From assembly GCF_900215145.1 (NCBI RefSeq), contig NZ_OBDO01000011.1, positions 124,001 to 188,000 on the forward strand: 64,000 bases of DNA. Direction: 5' to 3'. The translations under genes and the position numbers were made by a program. How positions within the stretch are numbered: the first letter of the stretch is position 1; each line of letters begins with the position of its first letter. This stretch comes from Geodermatophilus sabuli. GTDB lineage: Bacteria; Actinomycetota; Actinomycetes; Mycobacteriales; Geodermatophilaceae. The notes beneath the pieces were generated by a model. It did not search any database. It was not told where the DNA came from and saw nothing but the letters and a program-made list of their open reading frames with translations. Positions 17,105 through 25,330 of this stretch are shown piece by piece.

Positions 17105-17235
17105 GCCGCCCGACGTCGGACCGGCTCGTCCCCGCCCCCTGCGAGCGCGAGCCGGACCGGCGGACGCCGAGGGGAGCACGGCGGGACCTGACGACGGGGA
17201 GACCGGCGGTTCGGCACGTCTGACATATCGACATC

Positions 17236-17261
17236 CGATGGATCCCCATCGAGACTCGATG
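17236..17261. promoter_or_regulatory. Overlapping palindromic operator before DUF2975-XRE operon
   Basis: Two inverted repeats overlap: CGATGG-ATCC-CCATCG (17236-17251) and CATCGAG-A-CTCGATG (17247-17261). The second ends 1 bp before the GTG start at 17263. The CGATG half-site is repeated on both strands. This is the pattern expected of an autoregulating XRE protein encoded in the same operon. Confidence 0.6.
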
Positions 17262-17262
17262 G

Positions 17263-17742
17263 GTGACGAGAACCTCCCGGGTGGTCGGGTTGCTGCGGGT
17301 CCTGCTCGTGTTGGCGTTCGGCGCCCTCCTCGCGGCGCAGGTCGCCGTCCTCCCCGTGCTGCTACGGCAGATCGCCGAGGAGTCGCCGGAGCTGGCGTCG
17401 CTCCGGTGGCCGGTCCTGGCCCTCGCGGTGCCGGCGCTGCTGTGCGTCCAGGTCGTGATCGCCTGCACCTGGCGGCTGCTCACCCTGGTCGAGGACGACC
17501 GGATCTTCAGCGCGGCGTCCATGGGCTGGGTGAACACGATCGTGGGCGCGCTCGCCGCCGCCTGGGTGCTGCTGCTCGGCGGGTTCGGCTGGTCGGTCCT
17601 CGGCGGGGGGCCGCCCGGTCTGTCGGCGGCGCTGCTGCTGGTGGTCGTGGCCGGCGCCGTGGTGGGGCTGCTCATGGTGGTGATGCGCGCCCTGCTGCGG
17701 CAGGCCACGACGCTGCGGACCGACATGGACGCGGTCATCTGA
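17263..17742 (+). CDS. DUF2975 four-TM membrane protein
   Basis: 159 residues from GTG 17263. Four TM helices (about 10-30, 47-68, 88-110, 118-142) with LLTLVEDDRIFSAASMGWVN between helices 2 and 3, the signature of DUF2975 (YoaS-like). Function is unknown. Members are almost always followed by a small YozG/XRE repressor, as here with a TGATG overlap. The start codon lies directly after an operator-like palindrome, so the transcript may be leaderless or very short-leadered. Confidence 0.85.
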   Translation: MTRTSRVVGLLRVLLVLAFGALLAAQVAVLPVLLRQIAEESPELASLRWPVLALAVPALLCVQVVIACTWRLLTLVEDDRIFSAASMGWVNTIVGALAAAWVLLLGGFGWSVLGGGPPGLSAALLLVVVAGAVVGLLMVVMRALLRQATTLRTDMDAVI

Positions 17743-17948
17743 TGCCCATCGTCGTGCGCATCGACGTCGAGCTCGCCAGGCGCAAGATGAGCGTCGGCGA
17801 GTTCGCCGAGCGCGTCGGGCTCACCCCGGCCAACGTGGCGGTGCTCAAGAACGGCCGGGCCAAGGCGGTCCGCTTCAGCACCCTGGACGCCATGTGCCGG
17901 GTGCTGCAGTGCCAGCCCGGTGACCTGCTCGAGTGGGTCGAGGAGTGA
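17742..17948 (+). CDS. Small XRE-family regulator (YozG type)
   Basis: 68 residues, essentially one helix-turn-helix domain: VELARRKMSVGEFAERVGLTPANVAVLKNGRAKAVRFSTLDAMCRVL, ending with QPGDLLEWVEE. Closest to the YozG-like partner of DUF2975. Its ATG overlaps the DUF2975 stop (TGATG) and its stop overlaps the next start (GTGA). It probably binds the palindromes at 17236-17261 and represses its own operon, by analogy. Confidence 0.88.
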   Translation: MPIVVRIDVELARRKMSVGEFAERVGLTPANVAVLKNGRAKAVRFSTLDAMCRVLQCQPGDLLEWVEE

Positions 17949-19078
17949 CCGCCCGCGATGTCCCGGCGACCGTCGACGTGCTGGTCGTCGGCGCCGGGCT
18001 GGCCGGGCTGCACACCGCCACGCTGCTCGCCCGGCGCGGCCACGAGGTGCTGCTGGTCGAGCGGCGCCCCGGTTTCACCGGCGCGATCCGCACCACCGGC
18101 ATCTTCGTCCGCAAGACGCTGGACGACTTCCCACTCCCGCCCGACTGCCTCGGGCCGCCGATCCGGCGCGTGGTGCTCCACCCCCCGGGGCGGGGCCGCC
18201 CGGTGACCCTGGACAGCGCGCGCGACGAGTTCCGGGTGGGCGACATGGCGCCGCTCTACCTCGCCGCCGCCCGCACCGCGGCCGACGCCGGCGTGCGGAT
18301 CGCGCTGGGCACCCGCTACGCCGGCCGGCGGGACGACGCCTTCGTCGTGACGGGGGCGGACGGACCGGCCCGGGTGCGGGCGCGGTTCGTCGTCGGCGCC
18401 GACGGAGCCCGCTCGCGGGTGGCCCGCGACCTCGGCCTGGACCGCAACCGCGCCCTGCTGGTCGGGGCCGAGGAGGTCTTCGCGGTCCCCGGCGGCGTGG
18501 AGCCCCCGGCGTTCCACTGCGTGCTCGACCCCTCGCTGGCTCCCGGCTACCTGGCGTGGGTGGTCAACGACGGGCGGCACGCCCACGTCGGGGTGGCCGG
18601 CTACGCCCACCGCTTCCCCGAGGGACTGCGCGGGGCCCTGGAGCGGTTCGCCGTCTCGGCGCCCGGACTGCCCGGCGTCGACCGCCCCCTCGACGTCGAG
18701 CGGCGCGGTGGGCCGATCCCCGTCGGCGGTCTGCTGCGCCGGATCGGCGGCCCCGACGGGCTGCTCGTGGGCGATGCGGCGGGCGCGGTCTCACCGCTGA
18801 CCGCCGGCGGTCTCGATCCGTGCCTGCGGCTGTCGGAGCACGCCGCCGACGTCCTCGACGACGCCCTGCGCACCGGTCGGCCCGGCGCCCTGGCCCGGTA
18901 CGACGGCGGCGCCCTGCGGGCCCGCTTCCGGGGACGGCTGGCGCTGCGCCACGGCTTGGCCCAGGTGCGCACGCCCGCGATGGCGGCGGCGGCGTTCCCC
19001 CTGCTGCGCACGCCGTTCGGACAGGCCGCGGCGCGGCGCGTCCTCTTCGGCGACCGGTCGTTCCCCACCCCCCGGTAG
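17945..19078 (+). CDS. FAD-dependent oxidoreductase, geranylgeranyl-reductase / FixC-like
   Basis: 377 residues from GTG 17945 (overlapping the XRE stop). The FAD dinucleotide motif VDVLVVGAGLAGLHTATLLARRG is at the N-terminus, ARFVVGADGARSRVARDLGL is the DG motif, and LVGDAAGAVSPLTAGGLDP is the GD motif that contacts the FAD ribityl chain. This arrangement is that of para-hydroxybenzoate-hydroxylase-fold reductases acting on isoprenoids or tryptophan-type substrates. The substrate is unknown. Coupling to the DUF2975-XRE pair suggests co-expression. Confidence 0.8.
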   Translation: MTARDVPATVDVLVVGAGLAGLHTATLLARRGHEVLLVERRPGFTGAIRTTGIFVRKTLDDFPLPPDCLGPPIRRVVLHPPGRGRPVTLDSARDEFRVGDMAPLYLAAARTAADAGVRIALGTRYAGRRDDAFVVTGADGPARVRARFVVGADGARSRVARDLGLDRNRALLVGAEEVFAVPGGVEPPAFHCVLDPSLAPGYLAWVVNDGRHAHVGVAGYAHRFPEGLRGALERFAVSAPGLPGVDRPLDVERRGGPIPVGGLLRRIGGPDGLLVGDAAGAVSPLTAGGLDPCLRLSEHAADVLDDALRTGRPGALARYDGGALRARFRGRLALRHGLAQVRTPAMAAAAFPLLRTPFGQAAARRVLFGDRSFPTPR

Positions 19079-19157
19079 CCGGAGGTGTCCTCCTGGCGGG
19101 GGCGGCTCGCGGGGTGGTGCCACCCGTGGCGCGGCCGGCCGGGGAGACTGGCTGCTC

Positions 19158-19970
19158 GTGCCGACCGAACTCCTGCCCGACGGGATCACCCCCACCGTGC
19201 TGGTGCTGGTGCTGGTCGCCGCGCTGGCGGCCGGCTGGATCGACGCGGTCGTGGGCGGCGGCGGCCTGCTGCAGCTGCCCGCCCTGCTGCTGGTCCCCGG
19301 GATCACCCCGGTGCAGGCGCTGGGGACGAACAAGCTGTCGTCGATCTTCGGCACCACGACCAGCGCCGTCACCTACCAGCGGCGCGTCCACCCCGACCTG
19401 CGCACGGCGCTGCCCATGGCCGCGGTGGCGCTGGTCAGCAGCTTCGCCGGGGCCTCGGTCGCCGCGCTGCTGCCGGCCAGCGTGTTCAAGCCGGTCATCG
19501 TCGTCGCCCTCGTCGCGATCGCGCTGTTCACGCTGCTGCGGCCGTCGTTGGGAGAGGTGACCGCACTGCGGCACACCGGCCGCCGGCACCACGGCGTGGC
19601 CGCGGTCGTCGGCGCCGTGATCGGCTTCTACGACGGCATCCTCGGCCCCGGGACGGGGTCCTTCCTGGTGTTCGCCATGGTGTCGCTGCTCGGCTACGAC
19701 TTCCTCGCGGCCAGCGCCAAGGCCAAGATCGTCAACGTCGCCACCAACCTCGGTGCCCTGCTGTTCTTCGTGCCGCACGGCTCGGTCTTCTGGGGCCTGG
19801 GTCTCCTGCTGGGCGCGGCCAACATGCTCGGCGGGTACCTGGGCTCGCGGACGGCGACCACGCGGGGCAGCGGCTTCATCCGCGTCGCCTTCCTCGTGGT
19901 GGTCACCGCGCTCATCGGCCGGGTGGGTTGGGACGTGTGGACGGAGAACCTCCGGCCCCTCGTCGGATGA
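19158..19970 (+). CDS. TSUP-family permease (TauE/SafE)
   Basis: 270 residues from GTG 19158, with about eight TM helices in two repeats. The TSUP signature recurs as AGWIDAVVGGGGLLQLPALL near residue 25 and VIGFYDGILGPGTGSFL near residue 155, plus LGTNKLSSIFGT. Members export sulfite, sulfoacetate or related anions; the substrate here is unknown. A separate transcription unit from the FAD gene is likely (79-bp gap). Confidence 0.9.
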   Translation: MPTELLPDGITPTVLVLVLVAALAAGWIDAVVGGGGLLQLPALLLVPGITPVQALGTNKLSSIFGTTTSAVTYQRRVHPDLRTALPMAAVALVSSFAGASVAALLPASVFKPVIVVALVAIALFTLLRPSLGEVTALRHTGRRHHGVAAVVGAVIGFYDGILGPGTGSFLVFAMVSLLGYDFLAASAKAKIVNVATNLGALLFFVPHGSVFWGLGLLLGAANMLGGYLGSRTATTRGSGFIRVAFLVVVTALIGRVGWDVWTENLRPLVG

Positions 19971-19991
19971 GGCCCGGACCGTCCGGCGCGG

Positions 19992-20501
19992 TCAGGCCAG
20001 GACGCGGCGGCCGTGGACCGGGTCCGCGGCCTCGGCGGCGAGCAGGATCCGGCGGGCCGGGCGGTAGCGGCCCTCGCGCAGGCTGCGCGCCTTGTCGGGG
20101 TCGGTCCGGGCCAGCTCGGCGTTGGCGGCCAGGTTGTGCCGGTTGTCGGCCAGCTTCACCAGCCGGCCGAGCGGGTGCGCGGCGGAGCGGCGGATCAGGC
20201 CGGCGATGTAGGGCTCACCGGGGCGCCGGGTGACCGCGTCGACGGCCTCGACGACCACCTCCGGGACGCCGAGTGCGCGCAGCCGGTCCAGGTCGTAGCG
20301 GCGGGCCGGGTCGGGGGCGTCGCGGGTGTCCTCGACGATGTCGTGCAGCAGGCCGGCCATCTCGGCGTACTCCCCGTACGGGCGCAGCGCCTCGGCGATC
20401 GGCCGCAGGTGGGCGAGGTAGTAGTCGCGGCCCTGGCGGTCCACCTGACCCTCGTGCGCCGCCAGTGCGAGCAGGTGCGCGTCGGCCACGGTGAACGCCA
20501 C
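19992..20501 (-). CDS. HD-domain phosphohydrolase (RelA/SpoT-hydrolase-like)
   Basis: 169 residues. An HD domain of the RelA/SpoT/MESH1 type: AAHEGQVDRQGRDYYLAHL near the N-terminus, the metal-binding HD pair in AGLLHDIVEDT (residues 53-54), AVDAVTRRPGEPYIAGL, and VKLADNRHNLAAN with the distal Asp. No synthetase or TGS domain is present, so it may be a small alarmone or nucleotide hydrolase. A TAGCCT box upstream (20510-20517, minus strand) could be the -10 element. Confidence 0.8.
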   Translation of the reverse strand: MAFTVADAHLLALAAHEGQVDRQGRDYYLAHLRPIAEALRPYGEYAEMAGLLHDIVEDTRDAPDPARRYDLDRLRALGVPEVVVEAVDAVTRRPGEPYIAGLIRRSAAHPLGRLVKLADNRHNLAANAELARTDPDKARSLREGRYRPARRILLAAEAADPVHGRRVLA

Positions 20502-20608
20502 GCGTCGAGGCTAGGCGCTGGGCACGGCGCCCGAGCGGAGCGGGCGAGGGGCCCGCCGGTGTCGGGTCGAACCTCGCCCGCCGGGCCCCGGACTCCTAGC
20601 CTGGCCGG

Positions 20609-21844
20609 GTGACCGGGATCGCGGACCACTCGGGGCGGCTGCGCATCCGGATGCGGGAACGGTCACCCGACGAGCCGCACCGGGTGTCCAGCCCGCTGGA
20701 GCTGCTGTTCGACCTGACGTTCGTCGTGGCCGTCGCGAGCATCACCGCGCAATTGGCCCATGGCATCGCGACCGGGCACGCCCTGGACGACCTGATGCCC
20801 TTCCTCCAGGTCTTCTTCGCGATCTGGTGGGCGTGGATGAACGCCACCTGGTTCGCCTCGTCCTTCGACACCGACGACGTCCCCTACCGGGTCCTGACGA
20901 TGGTCCAGATGGCGGGCGTCCTCGTGCTCGCGGCGGGTGTGCCGTCCGCGTTCGAGGAGAACGACTACCGCGCCATCACCCTCGGCTACCTGGTCATGCG
21001 GATCGGCCTGGTGGCGCAGTGGCTCCGGGCGGGGCTGGAGGACGCCGCGAGCCGGCGCACCGCCGTCCGCTACGCCCTCGGGATCTCCGTCCTCCAGGTG
21101 GGCTGGTTCGCCCGCCTCGTGCTCGCGGAGACCGGTGTGCTGCCGGAGCCGGCCCTGCTGCCGGTGTTCCTCGTCCTCGTCGTCGGCGAGCTGGCGGTAC
21201 CGCGCTGGGCGGAGCGGACCCGGCCCACCAGCTGGCACCCGCACCACATCGCCGAACGCTATGGACTCTTCGTGATCATCCTGCTCGGGGAGAGCGTGCT
21301 GGCCGCGTCGACCGGGGTGCAGGCGGCATCCGCGGCCGGGGCGGGCGTGACCGGGTCGTTCGTCACCGTCGCCCTCGGGGGGCTGGTCCTGCTCTTCGCC
21401 CTCTGGTGGCTCTACTTCCTGGAGCCGTCGGGAGAGGGCCTCGCCCACCGGCGCGACCGGTCGTTCCTGTGGGGCTACGGCCACTACGGCATCTTCGTCG
21501 CACTCGCGGCCGTGGGCGCCGGGCTGGAGGTGGCCGTGGAGGGCACCGGCCACTCCCTGGAGGTGTCCGCGACCGGCGTCGGCTACGCCGTCGCCCTCCC
21601 GGTGAGCGTGTTTCTCGTCCTCCTCTGGGCGGTGCACGCGCCGATCGTGCGCGGGCCGGTCATCTCCCCACCCCTGCTCCTCGGGGCCGCTGCCGTCGTC
21701 CTGCTGCTGCCGCTCGCGACGGAGCTCGTGGGGCTCGCCGCCGTCGTCGCGACCGTCGCGGGCGTCTGCTCGTCCCTCGTCGCGGCGGGGGTGCTGTCGC
21801 CGTCCAGACGGCGCAGCGAGCGGCCCGCCGACATGGGGGTCTGA
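20609..21844 (+). CDS. Low temperature requirement protein A (LtrA) family
   Basis: 411 residues from GTG 20609, with about ten TM helices. LtrA hallmarks: VSSPLELLFDLTFVVAVA with the conserved FDL/FV motif, WWAWMNATWFASSFDTDD, HHIAERYGLFVIILLGES and DRSFLWGYGHYGIF. The biochemical role is unknown; the name comes from Listeria cold-growth mutants. A TAGCCT -10-like element lies just upstream (20597). Confidence 0.9.
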   Translation: MTGIADHSGRLRIRMRERSPDEPHRVSSPLELLFDLTFVVAVASITAQLAHGIATGHALDDLMPFLQVFFAIWWAWMNATWFASSFDTDDVPYRVLTMVQMAGVLVLAAGVPSAFEENDYRAITLGYLVMRIGLVAQWLRAGLEDAASRRTAVRYALGISVLQVGWFARLVLAETGVLPEPALLPVFLVLVVGELAVPRWAERTRPTSWHPHHIAERYGLFVIILLGESVLAASTGVQAASAAGAGVTGSFVTVALGGLVLLFALWWLYFLEPSGEGLAHRRDRSFLWGYGHYGIFVALAAVGAGLEVAVEGTGHSLEVSATGVGYAVALPVSVFLVLLWAVHAPIVRGPVISPPLLLGAAAVVLLLPLATELVGLAAVVATVAGVCSSLVAAGVLSPSRRRSERPADMGV

Positions 21845-21925
21845 GGCCCGGCTGCCGGGTGGGCCGTCCCTCCGGCCGTGGCAGCTTCCAGTCCGGTGAC
21901 CTCGCCCCGCCCGGCGAACCGCCGG

Positions 21926-22285
21926 TCAGCCCTGCTGGGGGTCGGTCTCCTCGGCGAACTCCCGGAAGGCCGCGAACGCGCGCGGGCCGTACACGGTGCC
22001 CGGACCGCCGTTCATCGCGATGGTGACGCCGAGGGCCTCGGCGACCTCCGCCTCGGTCGCGCCGGTGCGGACCGCCCCCCGGGCGTGCGACGCGATGCAC
22101 CCGTCGCACTCCTTGCTGACCGCGATGGCGAGGGCGATCAGCTCCTTGGTCTTCTCGTCCAGCGCACCCGCGGCGTACGCGGCGGCGTGCATCTGGCGGT
22201 AGCCGTCGTAGACCTCGGGGATCGCGCGGCGCAACGCGCGGGCCGGTTCGCGGAGTTCTCGCTGGACGGCGTGGCCGTGGCTCAT
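21926..22285 (-). CDS. Carboxymuconolactone decarboxylase / AhpD-like protein
   Basis: 119 residues of a single all-helical CMD domain. The redox-active ECDGCIASHARGA (CxxC followed by H three residues on) is the AhpD-type peroxidase or proton-relay motif; ELIALAIAVSKE precedes it. It likely acts as a small thiol peroxidase-like protein. It stands alone 84 bp from the ECF41 sigma gene and could belong to the same regulon. Confidence 0.88.
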   Translation of the reverse strand: MSHGHAVQRELREPARALRRAIPEVYDGYRQMHAAAYAAGALDEKTKELIALAIAVSKECDGCIASHARGAVRTGATEAEVAEALGVTIAMNGGPGTVYGPRAFAAFREFAEETDPQQG

Positions 22286-22369
22286 GCCGCGATGGTGTCA
22301 GCCACTGCGCCGCCGGGCGCGGTGGCGGCGGGCCCCGGTCGGCGGGAACCGTCCGGTCGGCGCGCACGG

Positions 22370-23248
22370 TCACCGGCTGAGCTCGGCCTCCTCGTCGACC
22401 CGGGTCAGCTTGTGCGGGTTGCGGACCGCGTAGACGTGGGTGATCCGGCCGTCCTCGACGACCAGGCTCACCACCGTGTCCAGCCGGCCGTCGAGGTCGA
22501 GGCGCGCCGCCGGGCCGCCGTTGAGCCACACCGGCGTCGCCGTCAGCTCGCCGGCCAGCCGGGCCAGGCCGCTCAGCAGCGCCGCCACCCGGTCGGCTCC
22601 GTGGATGGGCCGCCGGGCCGCGGCGACCACGCCGCCGCCGTCAGGGACCACGACGACGTCCGGGGCGAGCACGTCGAGGAGCCCCTGCAGGTCGCCACCG
22701 CGGACCGCGGCCAGGAACCGCGCCACGACGGCCTCCTGCTCGGCCCGGCTCACCCGCACCCGCGGCCGCCGCGCGGCGATGTGCCGGCTCGCGCGGGAGG
22801 CGATCTGCCGCACCGCCGCCGGCGTCTTGCCGACCGCCTGCGCGATCTCGTCGTAGGGCGACTGGAACACCTCGCGCAGCACGAACACCGCCCGCTCGGT
22901 GGGGCCCAGGGTCTCCAGCACGGTCAGCATCGCGAAGGAGACGCTCTCGGCGAGCTCGACGTCCTCGGCCACGTCGGGGCTGGTCAGCAGCGGCTCGGGG
23001 AGCCACTCGCCGACGTACTCCTCGCGTCGCCGCGCCAGCGTGCGCAGCCGGTTGAGCGCCTGCCGGGTGACGATCTGCACCAGGTAGGCCCGCGGGTCGC
23101 GGACCTCGGCACGGGCACCGGCTCCGAGGGCCGCCCACCGCAGCCAGGTCTCCTGCACGACGTCCTCGGCGTCGGCGGCGGTGCCGAGCATCTCGTAGGC
23201 GACCGTGAACAGCAGGCTGCGGTGGGCGAGGAACGGGTCGTCGGTCAT
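22370..23248 (-). CDS. ECF41 / SigJ-type RNA polymerase sigma factor
   Basis: 292 residues from ATG 23248. Sigma-2 covers about 5-75 (RSLLFTVAYEMLGTAADAEDVVQETWLRW) and sigma-4 about 105-160 (LGPTERAVFVLREVFQSPYDEIA). A SnoaL-like C-terminal extension at about 170-290 ends TRVDEEAEL and carries GRITHVYAVRNPHKL. This C-terminal domain replaces a separate anti-sigma in the ECF41 family and modulates activity. Its start overlaps the stop of the upstream CMD gene (ATGA), the standard ECF41 partnership. Confidence 0.93.
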   Translation of the reverse strand: MTDDPFLAHRSLLFTVAYEMLGTAADAEDVVQETWLRWAALGAGARAEVRDPRAYLVQIVTRQALNRLRTLARRREEYVGEWLPEPLLTSPDVAEDVELAESVSFAMLTVLETLGPTERAVFVLREVFQSPYDEIAQAVGKTPAAVRQIASRASRHIAARRPRVRVSRAEQEAVVARFLAAVRGGDLQGLLDVLAPDVVVVPDGGGVVAAARRPIHGADRVAALLSGLARLAGELTATPVWLNGGPAARLDLDGRLDTVVSLVVEDGRITHVYAVRNPHKLTRVDEEAELSR

Positions 23249-23862
23249 GCCCGCGACGCGACCCCGGTCGGCTGCGCCGGGGCGGTGACCGCACTCGGCT
23301 GCGCGAGGGGCGCCAGGCCGCACGACGCCGCCAGCCCCTGGGCCTCGATGCCGAGCGCGACGTTGGTGCGCGCGTACTGGTTGGCCAGCGCGATCCAGGC
23401 GGTGAGCTCGACCAGCGCCGGCGCCCCGAGCTGCTCGAGCAGCCGGGCGGAGAGCTCGTCGGTCACCGAGGGCGGCGTCTGCGACATCGCCTCGGCGTAC
23501 TCCAGGACGTCACGCTCCAGGGGGGTGAAGACGTCGGACTCCCGCCACCGCGGCACCTCCCGGGCCTTGGCCTCGTCGAGCCCCTTGTTGTGCGCCTGGA
23601 AGTACCCCAGGTCCAGGCAGAACGAGCAGCCGATCAGCGCGGCCACCGCCATGTGGGCGTAGGACTTCAGGTCCTCGTCGCACGCGTGCCACCGCCCGGC
23701 CTTCTGGCCCAGCCCGAAGCTGAACCGGAGCACCGGCCGGTTGTGCCACATGATGCCGAGGGCCTCGGGCACGTCGCCGAGCATCTTCCGGCTGGCCGCC
23801 TTGAGCACGGCGCCGTAGACGCCGGTGATCTCGGCCGGGGGGATCCGCGGGGTGCTGGTCAT
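23245..23862 (-). CDS. Carboxymuconolactone decarboxylase-family partner of ECF41 sigma
   Basis: 205 residues. A CMD/AhpD helical domain with ALIGCSFCLDLGYFQAHNKG (CxxC) near residue 80, preceded by KSYAHMAVAA. It is the conserved COE-type target and partner gene of ECF41 sigma factors, usually transcribed from the ECF41-dependent promoter. It probably handles a redox or electrophile substrate that is still unidentified. It is translationally coupled to the sigma gene downstream. Confidence 0.9.
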   Translation of the reverse strand: MTSTPRIPPAEITGVYGAVLKAASRKMLGDVPEALGIMWHNRPVLRFSFGLGQKAGRWHACDEDLKSYAHMAVAALIGCSFCLDLGYFQAHNKGLDEAKAREVPRWRESDVFTPLERDVLEYAEAMSQTPPSVTDELSARLLEQLGAPALVELTAWIALANQYARTNVALGIEAQGLAASCGLAPLAQPSAVTAPAQPTGVASRA

Positions 23863-24068
23863 GTCTCCTCCTCGTGTGCTGGTCGCGGCATCAAGACACC
23901 GGCCGAGGCCGATCCGTGACAGCAGCGTCCCGCACCCGGCGCGGGAGGAGCAGATCCCGGCGGAGGACGAAGGGCCCTGGGGGGCGCCGGGCCCGGCTGC
24001 GAGGGTCCTCGGCGGGGCCGACAGGTCACCTCGCGCAGCGCCGGGTGGTCTTGTGCGGCGTCGGGTCG

Positions 24069-24112
24069 CACTGCGCAGTGCCGGTCATGCCGTGCAGTGC
24101 CGGTCGTACCGT
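24069..24112. promoter_or_regulatory. Palindrome and 19-bp tandem repeat before SnoaL-like gene
   Basis: A perfect 12-bp palindrome CACTGCGCAGTG (24069-24080) overlaps two tandem 19-bp units (24075-24093 and 24094-24112) that differ only at two positions (GCAGTGCCGGTC-A/G-T-G/A-CCGT). A third partial GCAG runs into the AGGAGG. Spacing close to two helical turns suggests cooperative operator sites for an unidentified regulator. Confidence 0.5.
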
Positions 24113-24124
24113 GCAGGAGGAGCC

Positions 24125-24550
24125 ATGACCACTCTCGCCGAGCGGGTGGAACGGGCGCGGCTGTCGTGGAACGCCGGGGACCTGCCCGGCTACCTCCGGC
24201 TGTACGCCGAGGACCTGCGGTTCCACGGCGTCCAGCCGGATCCGATGGACAAGCCGTGCGTGGCCGGCTTCTACCAGCAGTTCTGGTCGGCGCTGGGTGC
24301 ACCGGGGCGCCCCAACCCGGAGCTGCGCATCCACGAGCACCTCGTCGACGGCGACCTGTACAGCGGCCGCTTCACCGTGTCCGGTGAGCACCACGGCGAC
24401 TTCATGGGCGTCCCCGCCACGGGCCGGCCCTACCTGCTCGAGGTCATCACGATCATGCGGTTCCGCAGCGACCAGGTGGCCGAGCGCTGGACCGCCGCCG
24501 ACTTCCTGGGCCTGCTGGTGCAGCTGGGCGCCGCCCCGGCCCCGGCCTGA
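24125..24550 (+). CDS. SnoaL/NTF2-like small protein
   Basis: 141 residues with one cystatin-like NTF2/SnoaL fold: RARLSWNAGDLPGYLRLYAEDLRFHG at the N-terminus and EVITIMRFRSDQVAERWTAADFLGL at the C-terminus. Such proteins are polyketide cyclases, isomerases or ligand-binding proteins; this one has no assigned substrate. A strong AGGAGG precedes the ATG, and a tandem repeat operator-like region lies immediately upstream. Confidence 0.8.
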   Translation: MTTLAERVERARLSWNAGDLPGYLRLYAEDLRFHGVQPDPMDKPCVAGFYQQFWSALGAPGRPNPELRIHEHLVDGDLYSGRFTVSGEHHGDFMGVPATGRPYLLEVITIMRFRSDQVAERWTAADFLGLLVQLGAAPAPA

Positions 24551-24562
24551 GGAGGTGGGTGG

Positions 24563-25330
24563 TCAGCTGACCGGGGTCCCGCCGATGCGGTCGACGACGA
24601 GCTCGGGCTCGACGTAGGGCTCCCCGCGGACGGCCTTCTCGGGGAAGTCGAAGACGGCGAGCATCGACTGCACCGGGTAGTCCGGCGTGGTCGCAACGGT
24701 GCGGACGGGCTCGTCGTCGACGAGGAACACCGCCCGGTCGGGCCGCCAGTCGACGGCGTAGGTGTGGAACTCCGCGACGTCCAGGTCCAGCCGGGGCGCG
24801 GCGAAGTCCTCGACCGCCCGCGGGTCGCGGAACGGGTGCGTGCCCATCCCCACGGCGGCGCTCGGGGTCGCGTCCAGGGCGTCGCCGAAGACCTCCATGA
24901 CGCAGAGTTCGGCGCAGCGCTCGGGCCGGTCCTCCAGGCCGACCAGCCACCACGCGGCCATGGACCGCGGGGTGAGCGTCGCCCGTGCGCGCATCTCCAG
25001 GCGGCCGTACCGGGGCGTCCACCCCCAGTGCGCCGGCTGCTCCTCGCGGACGACGGCGCCCGGGCGCACCGGCTGCTGGCCGACGGTGCTGCCCACGGGA
25101 CCCGAGAAGACCCCGGACTGGATACCCGAGACCCGCAGCGGCGGGTGGTCGTCGGGGCACCAGAGGGGGTGGTGCTCCGGCACCCGCAGGCGCAGGCAGG
25201 AGTCCCCGACGTCGTACACCGCGGCGGTGGCGGCCCGGGAACTCCACTGCGGCAGGTAGTGGGGGACCCAGACGGTGGTGTCGAGGACCGGGGCGTCGAA
25301 GTGGTCCTCGAAGGGCAGCGTCGCGGTCAT
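24563..25330 (-). CDS. Glycoside hydrolase family 16-like protein, variant catalytic motif
   Basis: 255 residues with a beta-jelly-roll GH16-like sequence: PFEDHFDAPVLDTTVWVPHYLPQW at the start, RYGLEMRA-like YGRLEMRARATLTPR, SMAAWWLVGLE, and FHTYAVDWRPDRAVFLVDDEPVRTV. The active-site ExDxxE strand reads ELCVMEVFGD, so both Glu are present but the central Asp is Cys. There is no signal peptide, so it is probably cytosolic, unusual for an endoglucanase. Its start overlaps the stop of the NRDE gene. Hydrolytic activity is uncertain. Confidence 0.7.
   Translation of the reverse strand: MTATLPFEDHFDAPVLDTTVWVPHYLPQWSSRAATAAVYDVGDSCLRLRVPEHHPLWCPDDHPPLRVSGIQSGVFSGPVGSTVGQQPVRPGAVVREEQPAHWGWTPRYGRLEMRARATLTPRSMAAWWLVGLEDRPERCAELCVMEVFGDALDATPSAAVGMGTHPFRDPRAVEDFAAPRLDLDVAEFHTYAVDWRPDRAVFLVDDEPVRTVATTPDYPVQSMLAVFDFPEKAVRGEPYVEPELVVDRIGGTPVS

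Noticed and set aside
17105..17160. Terminator hairpin after the haloperoxidase-like gene (CCGGCTCG ... CGAGCCGG)
   Set aside because: Eight-bp stem with a 19-base loop and no T tract; too weak to call.
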